DNA of 63,887 bases from an uncultured Methylococcaceae bacterium (GCA_903859415.1 CAIOMN010000097.1:1-63887); one strand, 5' to 3'; counted from the stretch's first letter, positions 27,069 to 37,925 are shown. A program made the numbers and translations. The notes: a model not told the origin generated them from the sequence alone.

Positions 27069-27105
27069 CACCCAGACATCCACATGACTCGCAGATGTCT
27101 AGGTG
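27069..27105. terminator. Hairpin between convergent rimI and suhB
   Basis: CACCCAGACATC (27069-27080) pairs with GATGTCTAGGTG (27094-27105), 11 of 12 positions, with a 13-base loop, in the short gap between convergent genes. It is a plausible bidirectional terminator without a strong T-tract. Confidence 0.55.
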
Positions 27106-27118
27106 AGCATCAAACTAT

Positions 27119-27913
27119 TTACTTCAAATTTTCAGTGACATGAGGTTCGATCAGTTGATACATCAACTGATGCATTTTGGGGCTACCCACAATCACATTG
27201 CCGGATTCCATATATTTATCATTAAAGGAAAAATCGGTTGCAACCCCACCCGCCTCTTTAATCAATAAGATGCCAGCAGCCATATCCCATTCCATGATGC
27301 CAATCTCCCAATAGCCATCCAATCGACCTGCTGCAACGTAAGCCAGGTCCAGAGCTGCAGACCCAGCTCTACGGATGCCTGCACACTCTGTTGTTAAAGC
27401 CTTAAACATGCCTACATAGGCTTCAAGATGTTTATCGGTTTTAAAAGGAAATCCGGTGCCTAATAAAGCACCTTTCAAACTGTTTTGATTAGTTACCCTA
27501 AGTCGACGATTATTTAACATAGCTCCACCGCCACGCTTAGCCGTAAATAATTCATCTCTTAAGGGATCATAAATTACGCCAACTTCTAATCTGCCTTTAT
27601 GTTTTAAAGCAATAGAAACTGCATATTGTGGAAACCCATGTAAAAAATTCGTCGTTCCATCAAGAGGATCAATGACCCAGACAAAATCATTACCTTTGTG
27701 CTCACCACTTTCCTCTGCCAAGATAGCGTGTTCAGGATAAGCTGCCTTAATGATATTAATAATTTCGCGTTCTGCCATGCGATCAACTTCACTGGCATAA
27801 TCATTTTTGCCCTTTTGATCAATAGACAAACGACTGACATTATCAGCTGAACGAAGGATTAAGTCACCCGCGCTTCTAGCGGCACGAATGGCAATATTTA
27901 ACATGGGTTGCAT
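27119..27913 (-). CDS. suhB: Inositol-1-monophosphatase SuhB
   Basis: The enzyme has the Mg-dependent FIG-family motifs: the EESG metal Glu, WVIDPLDGTTNFLHGFPQY and the second metal motif WEIGIMEWDMAAGILLIKEAGG. It hydrolyses inositol phosphate and in enterics also binds RNA polymerase in rRNA antitermination complexes. I start it at the ATG at 27913 (MQPMLNIAIRAARSAG, 264 aa), the normal family start. An open frame extends to 28009 but would add 32 atypical residues and overlap trmJ. It is divergent from trmJ. Confidence 0.95.
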   Translation of the reverse strand: MQPMLNIAIRAARSAGDLILRSADNVSRLSIDQKGKNDYASEVDRMAEREIINIIKAAYPEHAILAEESGEHKGNDFVWVIDPLDGTTNFLHGFPQYAVSIALKHKGRLEVGVIYDPLRDELFTAKRGGGAMLNNRRLRVTNQNSLKGALLGTGFPFKTDKHLEAYVGMFKALTTECAGIRRAGSAALDLAYVAAGRLDGYWEIGIMEWDMAAGILLIKEAGGVATDFSFNDKYMESGNVIVGSPKMHQLMYQLIEPHVTENLK

Positions 27914-27999
27914 AGACAAATTTACAATGAGCAGATAAAACGTCAATGATAACAAATCTTTTGGTAAACTTGGCTTATTTTTAACAAAGGACGACACCC

Positions 28000-28728
28000 T
28001 TGCTGTCACATATTAAAATAATTCTAGTCGAAACAAGTCATCCCGGTAATATTGGTGCTGTGGCTCGCGCCATGAAAAACATGTGTATGACCGAACTACG
28101 CTTAGTTTCACCTAAGATATTCCCCAGCGCTGAGGCCACATCACGTGCCTCAGGTGCAGATGATATCCTGGCAAAAGCAACCGTATTCTCAAGCTTGCAG
28201 GAAGCCATTAGTGACTGCGAGCTTGTCCTGGGAGCCAGTGCCAGATGCAGGACCATTAGCTGGCCAGAAATGACGCCAAGAGAATGCGCTGAAAAAATTG
28301 CGAAACCGGATACGCTACAGAAAACAGCTATTATTTTCGGTCGTGAAAACTCAGGCTTAAAAAACCATGAATTAGACTTATGCCACTTTCTGCTACGAAT
28401 ACCTTGCAATAGTGAATACAGCTCGCTAAATATCGCTGCTGCAGTGCAAGTCGTTTGTTACGAGTTATTTGTTAGTGCTGGAGAACAAACCCCCATCACC
28501 ATTGGGGATAGAGGAAAAACACCCAAAGCGACTACATTACAAATGGAATCTTTTTATAGCCATATGTATGAGACCTTAACTGATATTGGATTTATACATC
28601 CCGACAAATCAAAATCCATCATGCGCCGATTACGACGAGTTTATAATCGAGTCCATTTAGATGTCAAGGAACTGGACATTCTAAGAGGAATATTAAGAAT
28701 GTCACAAGCTAATCAAAAGCACAAATAA
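28000..28728 (+). CDS. trmJ: tRNA (cytidine/uridine-32-2'-O-)-methyltransferase TrmJ
   Basis: The 242-residue SPOUT methyltransferase has IILVETSHPGNIGAVARAMKNM, IIFGRENSGLKNHEL and the knotted SAM site SEYSSLNIAAAVQVVCYE, diagnostic of TrmJ. It methylates position 32 of tRNAs. The start is TTG at 28000 with an AAAGGA ribosome-binding site. The order suhB<>trmJ followed by iscR is conserved in gammaproteobacteria. Confidence 0.94.
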   Translation: MLSHIKIILVETSHPGNIGAVARAMKNMCMTELRLVSPKIFPSAEATSRASGADDILAKATVFSSLQEAISDCELVLGASARCRTISWPEMTPRECAEKIAKPDTLQKTAIIFGRENSGLKNHELDLCHFLLRIPCNSEYSSLNIAAAVQVVCYELFVSAGEQTPITIGDRGKTPKATTLQMESFYSHMYETLTDIGFIHPDKSKSIMRRLRRVYNRVHLDVKELDILRGILRMSQANQKHK

Positions 28729-28812
28729 TAGTCCACCAGCGACACACCTTCTCCCCCTATATCCTGCCTGTACATACCGAAAAGAGCATTCATACGAGCA
28801 CGCTAAAAAAAA

Positions 28813-28844
28813 ATAGTTGACTATTTAACTAGGTTAAGTATATT
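28813..28844 (+). promoter_or_regulatory. iscR promoter with IscR type-1-like operator
   Basis: The first half of 28813-28837 (ATAGTTGACTATTT) matches the type-1 IscR site consensus perfectly and the second half partly. A -35 box TTGACT (28817-28822) lies within it, with a -10 TATATT (28839-28844) at 16-base spacing. This predicts that [2Fe-2S]-IscR represses its own operon, as in E. coli. Confidence 0.65.
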
Positions 28845-28880
28845 TATGCTAATATACTTAATTTTTTGAGGGATAATCTC

Positions 28881-29381
28881 ATGCGTTTAACAACAAAAGG
28901 TCGTTATGCAGTCACTGCCATGCTTGATTTGGCATTTCATAGTCAAATTAAACCCGTTACTTTAACGGATATTGCGGCAAGACAAACTATCTCCCTGTCT
29001 TACCTTGAACAATTGTTTGCACGTCTACGCCGTGCAAACATGGTAAAAGGTATTCGTGGTCCAGGCGGAGGCTATACACTTTCAGGTAGTGGAGTTAACA
29101 TCAATATAGCCGATATTATTGCGGCAGTCGATGAACCCATTGATGCAACCAAATGTGGCGGTGAAGCCAATTGCCTAAATGAAAAAGGGTGTTTAACCCA
29201 TGATCTTTGGATGGGCTTAAGTGATCAAATCAGAGAATATTTAAAAAGTATTACGCTGGGTCAATTACTTGATAAGCATGATATGCAAGAGGCAGCTAAA
29301 AAACAAGAACTGGAATCAGCTCAGGTCATTGAAATTCATCGCAATGCAAATTTAAAAACTGCTGTGAATGATCTATTTTGA
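28881..29381 (+). CDS. iscR: Fe-S cluster assembly regulator IscR
   Basis: The Rrf2-type winged-helix regulator starts MRLTTKGRYAVTAMLDLA and has DNA-binding residues in SLSYLEQLFARLRRA and RGPGGGY. Cluster ligands Cys92, Cys98, Cys104 and His107 fall at the same positions as in E. coli IscR. I chose the ATG at 28881 behind a GAGGGA site rather than the TTG 15 bases upstream. The end overlaps the cysteine desulfurase gene by 14 bases. A matching operator lies in the promoter. Confidence 0.96.
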   Translation: MRLTTKGRYAVTAMLDLAFHSQIKPVTLTDIAARQTISLSYLEQLFARLRRANMVKGIRGPGGGYTLSGSGVNINIADIIAAVDEPIDATKCGGEANCLNEKGCLTHDLWMGLSDQIREYLKSITLGQLLDKHDMQEAAKKQELESAQVIEIHRNANLKTAVNDLF

Positions 29382-30477
29382 TTACAATGCAACAACACCT
29401 ATCGATGCCGATGTTTTGGAAGCAATGCTGCCTTTTTTAAAGGTTTTTTATGGCAACCCTTCCTCTTTATCCAGACCCGGTAGAATTGTTCACAGTGCAA
29501 TTAATACTGCACGTGAACAAGTTGCAGCACTCGTTGATGTAGCTCCATCACAAGTTATTTTTACCAGTGGCGGTACTGAAGCCAATAATATGGCATTGGC
29601 CTCATTACCTCTCCAAGCAAAACTGGCAATTTCGGGTATAGAACATCCTTCTATTTCCGAACCCGCGCTTCGCTTGAAAGACTCTGGCACCCCATTGGAC
29701 TTAATTAGCGTAGATCAAAGTGGCGTTATTACGCCACTTGCGCTTAATGAGGCCATCAAAAACAAGCCCAACATGGTTTCAATCATATTGGCAAACAATG
29801 AAACGGGGGTTATTCAAGACATTGCTTCACTCACTCAGACGTTAAAAGAAAATAACATTACCGTCCATACCGATGCCGTGCAAGCTTTGGGGAAAATCCC
29901 CGTATCTTTTCGTCAACTGGGTGTTGATTTAATGTCATTATCTAGCCATAAGATCTATGGACCCAAAGGTTGTGGAGCATTGATATTTGATAAAAACACC
30001 CCAATAAGACCTATCTTGTTGGGTGGGGGACAAGAACAAAATCTTAGAGCAGGCACTGAAAACGTGGCCGCAATAGTCGGTTTTGGAAAAGCCGCTGAAC
30101 TCGCTAAAAATGAACTTTCCAAGCGACATGATCACTTAGCAAGTTTAAAGAAAATACTGGAAGCAGGTTTAATGTCTATTCCTGATTTAACTATTTTTGC
30201 TCGGCATGCTATGAGATTACCCAACACGACTCAATTTGGTATTCAAGGCATTGATGGGGAAATGCTGTTAATGAAGCTGGATAAAAAAGGCTTTGCTGTG
30301 TCTAGTGGATCAGCCTGTGCTAGTGGCTCTGAAAGCTTTAGCCCTGTCCTGAACGCCATGAAAGTTGAAGAAAGCCTGGCTAAAAGTGCAATCCGTATTA
30401 GCCTGGGTATTCACAATACTAAAAAAGAAATTATTGAATTTATAGACCAACTAAAAATAGTGGTTAACCAATTATAA
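29368..30477 (+). CDS. Cysteine desulfurase (NifS/IscS type)
   Basis: The 369-residue PLP enzyme supplies sulfur from cysteine for Fe-S clusters. It has YFDYNATTPID, FTSGGTEANNMAL, the PLP lysine in SLSSHKIYGPKGCG, and the catalytic cysteine loop SSGSACASGSE. The loop is NifS-like and the protein is about 35 residues shorter than E. coli IscS, so I withhold the symbol iscS. It is translated from within the end of iscR and followed nine bases later by iscA. No iscU, hscA, hscB or fdx follows. Confidence 0.93.
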   Translation: MIYFDYNATTPIDADVLEAMLPFLKVFYGNPSSLSRPGRIVHSAINTAREQVAALVDVAPSQVIFTSGGTEANNMALASLPLQAKLAISGIEHPSISEPALRLKDSGTPLDLISVDQSGVITPLALNEAIKNKPNMVSIILANNETGVIQDIASLTQTLKENNITVHTDAVQALGKIPVSFRQLGVDLMSLSSHKIYGPKGCGALIFDKNTPIRPILLGGGQEQNLRAGTENVAAIVGFGKAAELAKNELSKRHDHLASLKKILEAGLMSIPDLTIFARHAMRLPNTTQFGIQGIDGEMLLMKLDKKGFAVSSGSACASGSESFSPVLNAMKVEESLAKSAIRISLGIHNTKKEIIEFIDQLKIVVNQL

Positions 30478-30486
30478 AGGAGTGTT

Positions 30487-30810
30487 ATGTCTGTCTCATT
30501 AACTGAAAATGCAGCGCGTCAAATCAAAAAACAGTTAGAAAAGCGTGGCAAAGGTATCGGCTTAAAACTAGGCGTTAAAAAATCAGGCTGTTCTGGTTAT
30601 GCTTACGTACTGGATTATGCAGACACATTGAATGAAGATGATGCTGTATTTGAAAAATACGACGTTAAACTGATCGTACCCAATAATGATCTCGAATTCG
30701 TTAACGGAATAGAATTAGATTATCGAAGAGAAGGGATTAATGAAGCGTTTAAATTCAACAATCCTAATGTAAAAGGAACTTGTGGGTGTGGAGAAAGCTT
30801 TTCAGTATAA
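30487..30810 (+). CDS. iscA: Fe-S cluster assembly A-type carrier IscA
   Basis: The 107-residue protein has the A-type carrier cysteines: KSGCSGYAY (one Cys) and GTCGCGES (two), and the [13 protein letters not shown] start. It carries or inserts Fe-S clusters. It is the last gene of the short isc operon and is followed by a strong hairpin at 30828-30877. An AAAGGAG ribosome-binding site precedes the ATG. Confidence 0.94.
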   Translation: MSVSLTENAARQIKKQLEKRGKGIGLKLGVKKSGCSGYAYVLDYADTLNEDDAVFEKYDVKLIVPNNDLEFVNGIELDYRREGINEAFKFNNPNVKGTCGCGESFSV

Positions 30811-30827
30811 AGTAAGCCACTACTAGT

Positions 30828-30877
30828 TTAGTCTGTTTCAAACCTGATGCACCAGCAAAAGGTTTAAAACAGACTAA
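30828..30877. terminator. Bidirectional terminator-like hairpin between iscA and secA
   Basis: The 18-base arms at 30828-30845 and 30860-30877 pair at 17 of 18 positions around a 14-base loop. It lies exactly between the convergent stops of iscA and secA. Confidence 0.75.
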
Positions 30878-30890
30878 TCTTACCTACAGT

Positions 30891-33614
30891 TTAATCCAGC
30901 TTGCCGTGGCAATGCTTGTATTTCTTTCCAGAACCACATGTACAGGGATCATTTCTTCCCACCTTTTCAGTGAGTCTAACAAAGGGCTGCTCTGAAGCCA
31001 CTTTCTCTTCAGAACTGGCCGGTGGAACTTCATTATCAAAGTTATCCAAAGCCGGTGCTGCCGCATGCTCAAAGTGCATTTCTCTTGGGGCCTGCATCTG
31101 TTCATCAATTGCCTGAACATCCTCCTCTTCACGAACTTGAACCTTAAATAGAATCCCAATCACCTCATATTTAATATGCTCTAACAAGCTAGTAAACATT
31201 TCAAAGGCTTCACGCTTATACTCTTGCTTAGGGTCTTTTTGCGCATAGCCCCTAAAATGTATGCCCTGACGTAAATAATCCATTGCTGCCAAGTGCTCTT
31301 TCCAACTCGTATCTAACACTTGCAACATGACCGATTTTTCAAAATGCTGTAGGACATCTTTAGTGATCTGCACTTCTTTTTCTTTGTGGTTTTGTTCCAA
31401 TAAATCAACTATCCGATCGCGTAAAGACGTTTCTTGGAGGCTATGATCTTCGTCAAGCATTTTCATAACTGGAATATGAACATTAAACTCATGCTGTAAA
31501 TGCTCTTCCAGTCCGGCTATATCCCATTGCTCAGCCATTGTTTTAGCTGGGATATACTGGGTAATTACATCATTAACGACATCTTTTCGAATCGCGGTGA
31601 TGATCTCAGAAATCTCTTGAGCAGCCATTAACTCATTGCGCTGCGCATAGATAACTTTTCGTTGATCATTAGCGACGTCGTCATACGCTAAAATTTCTTT
31701 ACGAATGTCAAAGTTACGACCTTCGACCTTACGCTGCGCATTTTCAATAGACCGTGTCACCCATGGGTGTTCTATCGCTTCACCATCACCCATACCCAGT
31801 TTTTTCATCAACCCTGCGACACGATCAGATGCAAAAATGCGCATCAAATCATCTTGCAAAGATAAATAAAAGCGAGTTGAACCTGGATCACCTTGACGAC
31901 CTGAACGCCCTCTTAATTGATTATCGATACGACGTGATTCGTGACGCTCAGAGCCAATAACATGTAAACCACCACTAGCTAGTACTTGGTTATGCCTTTC
32001 TAACCAGACTCCTCTCACCCTATCTTTGTCATCTTGATTGGCGTCTTCACCTAATAACCTTAATTCTGCATCTAAATTACCACCCAAAACAATATCGGTA
32101 CCACGACCGGCCATATTGGTCGCAATTGTAACCGCGCCCGGCATACCGGCTTGCTCGATAATATGGGCTTCTCGCTCATGCTGTTTTGCATTAAGCACTT
32201 CGTGAGGAATACCTTGTTTCTTCAATAATGCAGAAAGTCGCTCAGAATTCTCAATAGAAGTGGTACCCACTAAAACGGGCTGTCCACGGCTCACACAGTC
32301 TTTAATATCCTTGGAAACAGCAATATACTTTTCATCAGTGGTCAAATAAACCAAGTCACCTAAATCTTTACGTATTAGAGGGCGATGGGTAGGAATCACC
32401 ACCACTTCAAGACCATAAATCTTGTTTAACTCAAATGCTTCGGTATCAGCGGTTCCGGTCATCCCCGATAATTTATCGTATAAACGGAAATAATTCTGGA
32501 AGGTAATAGAGGCTAAAGTCTGATTCTCACTGTTAATGGCCACGCCTTCTTTGGCTTCAATGGCTTGATGTAAGCCTTCTGACCATCGACGCCCCGGCAT
32601 AATTCGCCCCGTAAATTCATCAACAATGATAACTTCATTATCAGCGACAATATAATCAACATCTTTCTTGAATAAGACGTGTCCACGTAAAGACGCATTA
32701 AGATAATGCATCAAACGGATATTTGCCGCATCATAAAGGCTAGTTCCTTCAGGCATCAAACCACGCTCAAGCATTAAGCGTTCAATGCGCTCATGACCCG
32801 CTTCGGTCAAATAGACCTGTCGTATTTTTTCATCGACCGTATAGTCACCCGGTTGATCATCACTTTCTTGTTTGATCAGATAAGGAATAACTTCGTTGGC
32901 TTTAATATAGATATCAGTACTTTCTTCGGTCGGACCAGAAATAATCAATGGTGTTCTAGCTTCATCGATCAAAATAGAATCGACTTCGTCGACAATTGCA
33001 AAACTTAAGTCGCGCTGAACTTTTTGCTCCAGGCTAAAAGCCATGTTGTCGCGAAGATAATCGAAGCCAAATTCGTTATTAGTACCGTAGGTAATATCCG
33101 CAGCATACGCTTCACGTCTAGCGGCTTGCTCCATCTGACTAACAATAACGCCAGTGGTCATCCCTAGAAATCCATAAAGCCGACCCATCCATTCAGAGTC
33201 ACGCTTGGCCAGATAATCATTCACGGTAACGACATGCACGCCACGACCCGGCAAAGCGTTTAGATAAGCGGCTAAGGTAGCCATCAAAGTCTTACCTTCT
33301 CCCGTCTTCATTTCGGCAATTTTACCGTCATGAAGCATCATGCCGCCAATCAACTGTACGTCAAAATGACGCATACCAAAAACTCGAGAAGAGGCTTCTC
33401 TAACGGCAGCAAAAGCGTCTGGAATCAAATGATCCAGTTTCTCACCTTCTGCAAGACGATTACGAAACTCCTGAGTTTTTGCTCTTAAGGCATCATCAGA
33501 TAATTTTTCGTATTCCGAAGCCAAAGCATTGATCTTCTTGACCTGCTTCTTTTTCTTCTTTACCAGCCTATCGTTACGGCTCCCTACAACAAATTTAACT
33601 AGCTTACCCAGCAT
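30891..33614 (-). CDS. secA: Preprotein translocase ATPase SecA
   Basis: The 907-residue motor drives Sec-dependent export. It has DEAD-like motor motifs ([56 protein letters not shown]), the preprotein cross-linking domain, a helical scaffold, and the C-terminal zinc finger [17 protein letters not shown] that contacts SecB. Length is normal. It is a single gene, convergent with iscA and upstream of lptG on the same strand. Confidence 0.98.
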   Translation of the reverse strand: MLGKLVKFVVGSRNDRLVKKKKKQVKKINALASEYEKLSDDALRAKTQEFRNRLAEGEKLDHLIPDAFAAVREASSRVFGMRHFDVQLIGGMMLHDGKIAEMKTGEGKTLMATLAAYLNALPGRGVHVVTVNDYLAKRDSEWMGRLYGFLGMTTGVIVSQMEQAARREAYAADITYGTNNEFGFDYLRDNMAFSLEQKVQRDLSFAIVDEVDSILIDEARTPLIISGPTEESTDIYIKANEVIPYLIKQESDDQPGDYTVDEKIRQVYLTEAGHERIERLMLERGLMPEGTSLYDAANIRLMHYLNASLRGHVLFKKDVDYIVADNEVIIVDEFTGRIMPGRRWSEGLHQAIEAKEGVAINSENQTLASITFQNYFRLYDKLSGMTGTADTEAFELNKIYGLEVVVIPTHRPLIRKDLGDLVYLTTDEKYIAVSKDIKDCVSRGQPVLVGTTSIENSERLSALLKKQGIPHEVLNAKQHEREAHIIEQAGMPGAVTIATNMAGRGTDIVLGGNLDAELRLLGEDANQDDKDRVRGVWLERHNQVLASGGLHVIGSERHESRRIDNQLRGRSGRQGDPGSTRFYLSLQDDLMRIFASDRVAGLMKKLGMGDGEAIEHPWVTRSIENAQRKVEGRNFDIRKEILAYDDVANDQRKVIYAQRNELMAAQEISEIITAIRKDVVNDVITQYIPAKTMAEQWDIAGLEEHLQHEFNVHIPVMKMLDEDHSLQETSLRDRIVDLLEQNHKEKEVQITKDVLQHFEKSVMLQVLDTSWKEHLAAMDYLRQGIHFRGYAQKDPKQEYKREAFEMFTSLLEHIKYEVIGILFKVQVREEEDVQAIDEQMQAPREMHFEHAAAPALDNFDNEVPPASSEEKVASEQPFVRLTEKVGRNDPCTCGSGKKYKHCHGKLD

Positions 33615-33766
33615 GCTTTTTTCCGGTGTGAATTTAGTAAAAGATTAACTCAAAGCGTTCGATTATATACCGTCTATTTATTAAGTTACAGATAAAAACA
33701 CCGAGCTCTATTTATTTATTGTGTTCAAGCGACCGATAATGGCGACAAAGAGAAACCTACCAAGCA

Positions 33767-34831
33767 CTACTGAAGCTTCAAAATCGCAAAAACCGCAATG
33801 GCAAGCATAGCCATGCTAGGAATAAATGCAATTAATGATGGACTTAAACTATAAATCAAACCTAAATGCCCGACAATTTTATCAAAAATATTAAAGCTCA
33901 TTCCTATAACAACGCCAATCATCATCCTTTCACCCACACTGACTCCTCTTTTAACACCTATCACAAAGGGAGCTGATATCAGTAACATGATGAAAGTCAC
34001 TAATGGATTAACGATTCGCCCCCAAAATGCCTGCTCAAAGGCATGGGATTTTTGATGATTTTTCTTTAAGAAATTAACATAGTCGGCTAAATCTAATAAC
34101 GACAAATTATTTGGACTCACTGCAACAATCTTCAATAAGTTGGGTGCGATTGTCGATGTCCATAATTGACTTTCTGCGGTATTGGACGCCATCTGTTGGG
34201 TTGAAATATCAGATGTCTTAATATGGCTGAGAGTCCATTGCTGGTTACCATTAAATGTCGCCTGATCAGCATGCAAAGCCTGGTGTAAATGCTGTTGATC
34301 ATCTAATTCATAAATTCGAACATCCGCTAAATGACCATCATCAACAACCTGCCTGACATTAATAAACCGCTTACCTTCACGCAACCATAAGCCGTATTTG
34401 AAATCCATATGAAATTGTTCTCCCTGAGCAGTTATTCTAACCATTTGAGCCATTCGCTGTGTAACTGGCGCAACGAACTCACCCACTAGCACTGAAATAA
34501 AAGCCAAAATTGCACCGGATATCATAACTGCCCGAATAATTCCAAGTACTGACAAACCAGCTGCACGCATAGCAATCAGCTCATGATTATTACCCATAGC
34601 CCCCAGGATAAATAAACTACCCAGTAAGGCGGAGGCCGGCACTAACTCATAAAAAACACTGGGTGAGGTTAGCGCGAGATAATAAAAGATTTCTTTTAAA
34701 CCATAACCGCCCCCCATATCTTTTAACTCATCACTGAACGTAAATAAATTAAATAACGTCAGCAGCAATATCAATGCGACTAATGAACCTTTTAATACTT
34801 CCTTGACGATATAAACTGTTAATACATACAC
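33767..34831 (-). CDS. lptG: Lipopolysaccharide export permease LptG
   Basis: The 354-residue YjgP/YjgQ-family permease has three N-terminal and three C-terminal membrane helices around a periplasmic beta-jellyroll. FKYGLWLREGKRFINVRQV and the final VGHLGLIYSLSPSLIAFIPS helix are typical of LptG. With LptF and LptB it extracts LPS. The start is GTG at 34831, directly abutting the lptF stop. Confidence 0.94.
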   Translation of the reverse strand: MYVLTVYIVKEVLKGSLVALILLLTLFNLFTFSDELKDMGGGYGLKEIFYYLALTSPSVFYELVPASALLGSLFILGAMGNNHELIAMRAAGLSVLGIIRAVMISGAILAFISVLVGEFVAPVTQRMAQMVRITAQGEQFHMDFKYGLWLREGKRFINVRQVVDDGHLADVRIYELDDQQHLHQALHADQATFNGNQQWTLSHIKTSDISTQQMASNTAESQLWTSTIAPNLLKIVAVSPNNLSLLDLADYVNFLKKNHQKSHAFEQAFWGRIVNPLVTFIMLLISAPFVIGVKRGVSVGERMMIGVVIGMSFNIFDKIVGHLGLIYSLSPSLIAFIPSMAMLAIAVFAILKLQ

Positions 34832-35899
34832 TTAAAACACCCATCCTTTCGCTTTTATTAACAACCATTGCCATCCATACAATCTTGCTAACATAAAACC
34901 ACCAACCAATAGCAACAAAAGATCAACACCCACTGCCCCAAGCCAGGGCGGAATAGTCTGATTTATCACCCACCCTTCACTAACACGAATAAGATTTCCG
35001 TAACTAAAATAAATTAAAAAACCCACCAACATATTGCCATAAACGCCCCCGCGTGGAGAAATTTGCGCTAAAGGTACAGCAATAAAACTTAACAACAAAG
35101 CGCCTAGAGGAATAGAAAATCGACGTTGTAACTCCGCTATATAAACCCTGTCTTTAGAATCCCATAGCAACTCAACATTAAGCGATTGTCGATGAATAAT
35201 TGCAGCAGACACTTTAGCTTCTATTCTTACCGCGTATTCAGCAAACCGCTCAATCACATAATTTAATGTACCAGGGAGTCCTTTTACTTGCTCCCCATTT
35301 TCAAAAAAAATATAACGCCCATCAGTCAAGTCCTTGAATTGAGCGACTTCGGCATTAATAACAGCCAGGTTACCATGCTGACTATTTTGCACGAATACTT
35401 TATGCATCTTTTTGTCTGCATCGATTTTTTCAACATAAAAAATCAAATCCCCTTGACTAAATTCGGTAAATTTTCCTTCAGCAATACCTCTTTGATCAGC
35501 CGACTCCTCACTCTTTTGCATTAACTTATCAACTTCTGACTCAGCCCAAGGCGCAACATAAAGAGATAAACCGACAATCATTAGAGTCAAGGGAAAAACC
35601 AGTAAAAATAAGCCTCGATAAAGTATTCCAGCACCCCCACCCGCTGAAAAAACGGCGGACATTTCATGATCCCTATACATCTTACCCATTACCATTAAAA
35701 CAGCCATGAATAAAGCTACCGGTAAAAACTCTACCGCAGCAACAATTGTCTTTAGGCCTAATATACTTAATAGGGTATCGTTAGAAACCTGACCAGAAAT
35801 AGCATCATCCAAAATTCTAATAAATTTTCGACTGACAATAATAACGACGATGACCATCAAAACCGACAACAATGTCTTGATTAAATCTTTGATAATCAT
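34832..35899 (-). CDS. lptF: Lipopolysaccharide export permease LptF
   Basis: The permease has six membrane helices and a jellyroll domain (about 90-240), with GKFTEFSQGDLIFYVEKID, RIEAKVSAAIIHRQ and IPLGALLLSFIAVPLAQISPRGG, matching LptF. I start it at the ATG at 35899 (MIIKDLIKTLLS, 355 aa), the usual family start; the frame stays open to an ATG at 35965. It is the first gene of lptF-lptG. The 35900-36278 gap separates it from the divergent SulP genes and holds AT-rich DNA in which I see no gene. Confidence 0.94.
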   Translation of the reverse strand: MIIKDLIKTLLSVLMVIVVIIVSRKFIRILDDAISGQVSNDTLLSILGLKTIVAAVEFLPVALFMAVLMVMGKMYRDHEMSAVFSAGGGAGILYRGLFLLVFPLTLMIVGLSLYVAPWAESEVDKLMQKSEESADQRGIAEGKFTEFSQGDLIFYVEKIDADKKMHKVFVQNSQHGNLAVINAEVAQFKDLTDGRYIFFENGEQVKGLPGTLNYVIERFAEYAVRIEAKVSAAIIHRQSLNVELLWDSKDRVYIAELQRRFSIPLGALLLSFIAVPLAQISPRGGVYGNMLVGFLIYFSYGNLIRVSEGWVINQTIPPWLGAVGVDLLLLLVGGFMLARLYGWQWLLIKAKGWVF

Positions 35900-36278
35900 T
35901 TTATCTAAAACAGTAATAAACTTACGCTGTCCTAATTTATAACCTTTTGGCCAATCAGCTTCCAAGCGCGCCTCCCCCCGTATTAAGTCAGTAGACTTTT
36001 AATGTAACCAAAACTTATGTTCTTGTGCAATTTTATCACAACAACAAAACACAAAACCTATTAAGAAAATAAAACAGAGGGATTTATTAATCAAGGTGCA
36101 AATAAACCAGTAACAGGTTCATTTACACCAATCACCGCCATTCAAATTTTTATCCCAATAACAATGTTTTCCATTTAATACAAGATAATCATAGCATTAA
36201 AGACTTTGTAAATATTGGCATAGTAATCGCTTGTTTATTTGTAATTTTTAAATACTATTGTCAATACCGAGGATTTTT

Positions 36279-37925
36279 ATGAGTAAAGCTTCATTATCTA
36301 CGTTACCTAAAACAGGTTTCGATGGATTAAAAGAAAACTGGCGCAGTGATTTATTATCAGGATTTCTGGTTTTTCTAATCGCTTTGCCTTTGTGTCTTGG
36401 TATATCAATGGCATCGGGGTTCCCGCCCTCTGCTGGTATCATCACGGCTATTATTGGCGGCATGTTAGTTTCTCGCATTAACGGTTCATTTATAACCATC
36501 AATGGTCCTGCTGCGGGTTTAATTGTGGTCGTACTGGGCGCAGTTCAAGAACTTGGCGAAGGCGATGCCATGGCAGGTTATCGTTATGCCTTGGCTGCTA
36601 TAGTCGTTGCCAGTGCCATACAAGTTTTAATGGGGGTATTTAAAGCCGGTCGATTAAGTTCATTTTTTCCGGCCTCTGTTGTACATGGTATGTTAGCAGC
36701 TATTGGTATCATTATTATGGCTAAACAAATCCATGTCATGCTGGGAACAACGCCAGAAAAAGGCAGCAGTTTATTTTCCACAATTGCTCAGATTCCACAC
36801 AGCTTATTAAATCTTAACTATGAAATTGCTATTATTGGCTTCACGGGCTTAGCCATTTTAATTGTTTGGTCTTTTATAAAAAACTCCACCTTGAAGATGA
36901 TTCCAGCGCCTTTGGTTGTGGTATTAGTCGGTATTGGTCTGGCTAAATACTTTGACTTAGACCATGAACACATGTACTTATTTCTGCCGGATGCGGCCAT
37001 TCTACCCCATCATGAACAAACAGTAGGGCCGAGATTCTTAGTCGCTATCTCAGAAAACTTCATGTCCAGCTTCTATTTTCCTGATTTCTCAAAACTACCA
37101 ACACTGGAATTCTGGGAAGCCGTCATCAGCATCAGCCTGGTCGGTAGTTTAGAAAGCTTACTCAGCGCCATGGCTGTTGATAAATTAGACCCTTATAAAC
37201 GTCACTCCAATCTGGATCGTGACTTAACTGCTGTCGGGGTCGGTAATCTTGTATCAGGATTAATCGGAGGTTTACCCATGATCGCCGAAATTGTCCGTAG
37301 CTCTGCTAACGTCAATAATGGTGCAAAAACTCAATGGGCTAATTTCTTCCACGGCACTTTTTTACTGTTGTTTGTCGTCCTGTTTCCTCGCCTTATCCAC
37401 AGCATTCCTTTAGCAGCACTTGCCTCTCTATTGGTTTTCACTGGTTTTCGTTTAGCATCACCCTCCTCGTTTGCTCATGTCATGGGTATTGGCAAAGAAC
37501 AGTTATTTATGTTCGTTGTGACCATTATCGGGGTGTTGGCAACTGACCTATTAATAGGCGTTGCAATAGGCATTCTAACCAAACTGATTATTCATATAAT
37601 TCGCGGTGTTAAATTAAACAATTTATTTAAAATTAGCTTTGTAATAGAAAATAAAGATCCCAATACGATTATTGTCAGTGTCGATGGAGCCGCTATTTTT
37701 TCTAACTTTATAGCACTTAAAACTGGCTTAGCCAATGTAGCTAAAGGCAAGTCAATTATTTTTCAAATGAATAATACCTATCTGATTGATCATACGGTTA
37801 TGGAGTATTTTCATGACTTTCAGCACAATTATGAGGAAAGCGGTGGCTCCGTCACTTTTGTTGGAATGGATAAACACGAGGCATTCTCAAAACATCCTCT
37901 GGCTGTTCGTAGAATAAAATCCTAA
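36279..37925 (+). CDS. SulP-family anion transporter (copy 1)
   Basis: The 548-residue transporter has the SulP membrane core (GFLVFLIALPLCLGISMASG, the TM3 GSFITINGPAAGLI site, and DLTAVGVGNLVSGLIGGLPM) and a C-terminal STAS domain (about 440-545). SulP proteins move sulfate, bicarbonate or other anions. I start at the ATG at 36279 behind a GAGG site; an upstream TTG at 36258 is less likely. A second, clearly homologous SulP gene follows, then a Hyf-like operon. GLKENWRSDLLSGFLVFLIA is nearly identical to copy 2, so they arose by duplication. Confidence 0.93.
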   Translation: MSKASLSTLPKTGFDGLKENWRSDLLSGFLVFLIALPLCLGISMASGFPPSAGIITAIIGGMLVSRINGSFITINGPAAGLIVVVLGAVQELGEGDAMAGYRYALAAIVVASAIQVLMGVFKAGRLSSFFPASVVHGMLAAIGIIIMAKQIHVMLGTTPEKGSSLFSTIAQIPHSLLNLNYEIAIIGFTGLAILIVWSFIKNSTLKMIPAPLVVVLVGIGLAKYFDLDHEHMYLFLPDAAILPHHEQTVGPRFLVAISENFMSSFYFPDFSKLPTLEFWEAVISISLVGSLESLLSAMAVDKLDPYKRHSNLDRDLTAVGVGNLVSGLIGGLPMIAEIVRSSANVNNGAKTQWANFFHGTFLLLFVVLFPRLIHSIPLAALASLLVFTGFRLASPSSFAHVMGIGKEQLFMFVVTIIGVLATDLLIGVAIGILTKLIIHIIRGVKLNNLFKISFVIENKDPNTIIVSVDGAAIFSNFIALKTGLANVAKGKSIIFQMNNTYLIDHTVMEYFHDFQHNYEESGGSVTFVGMDKHEAFSKHPLAVRRIKS

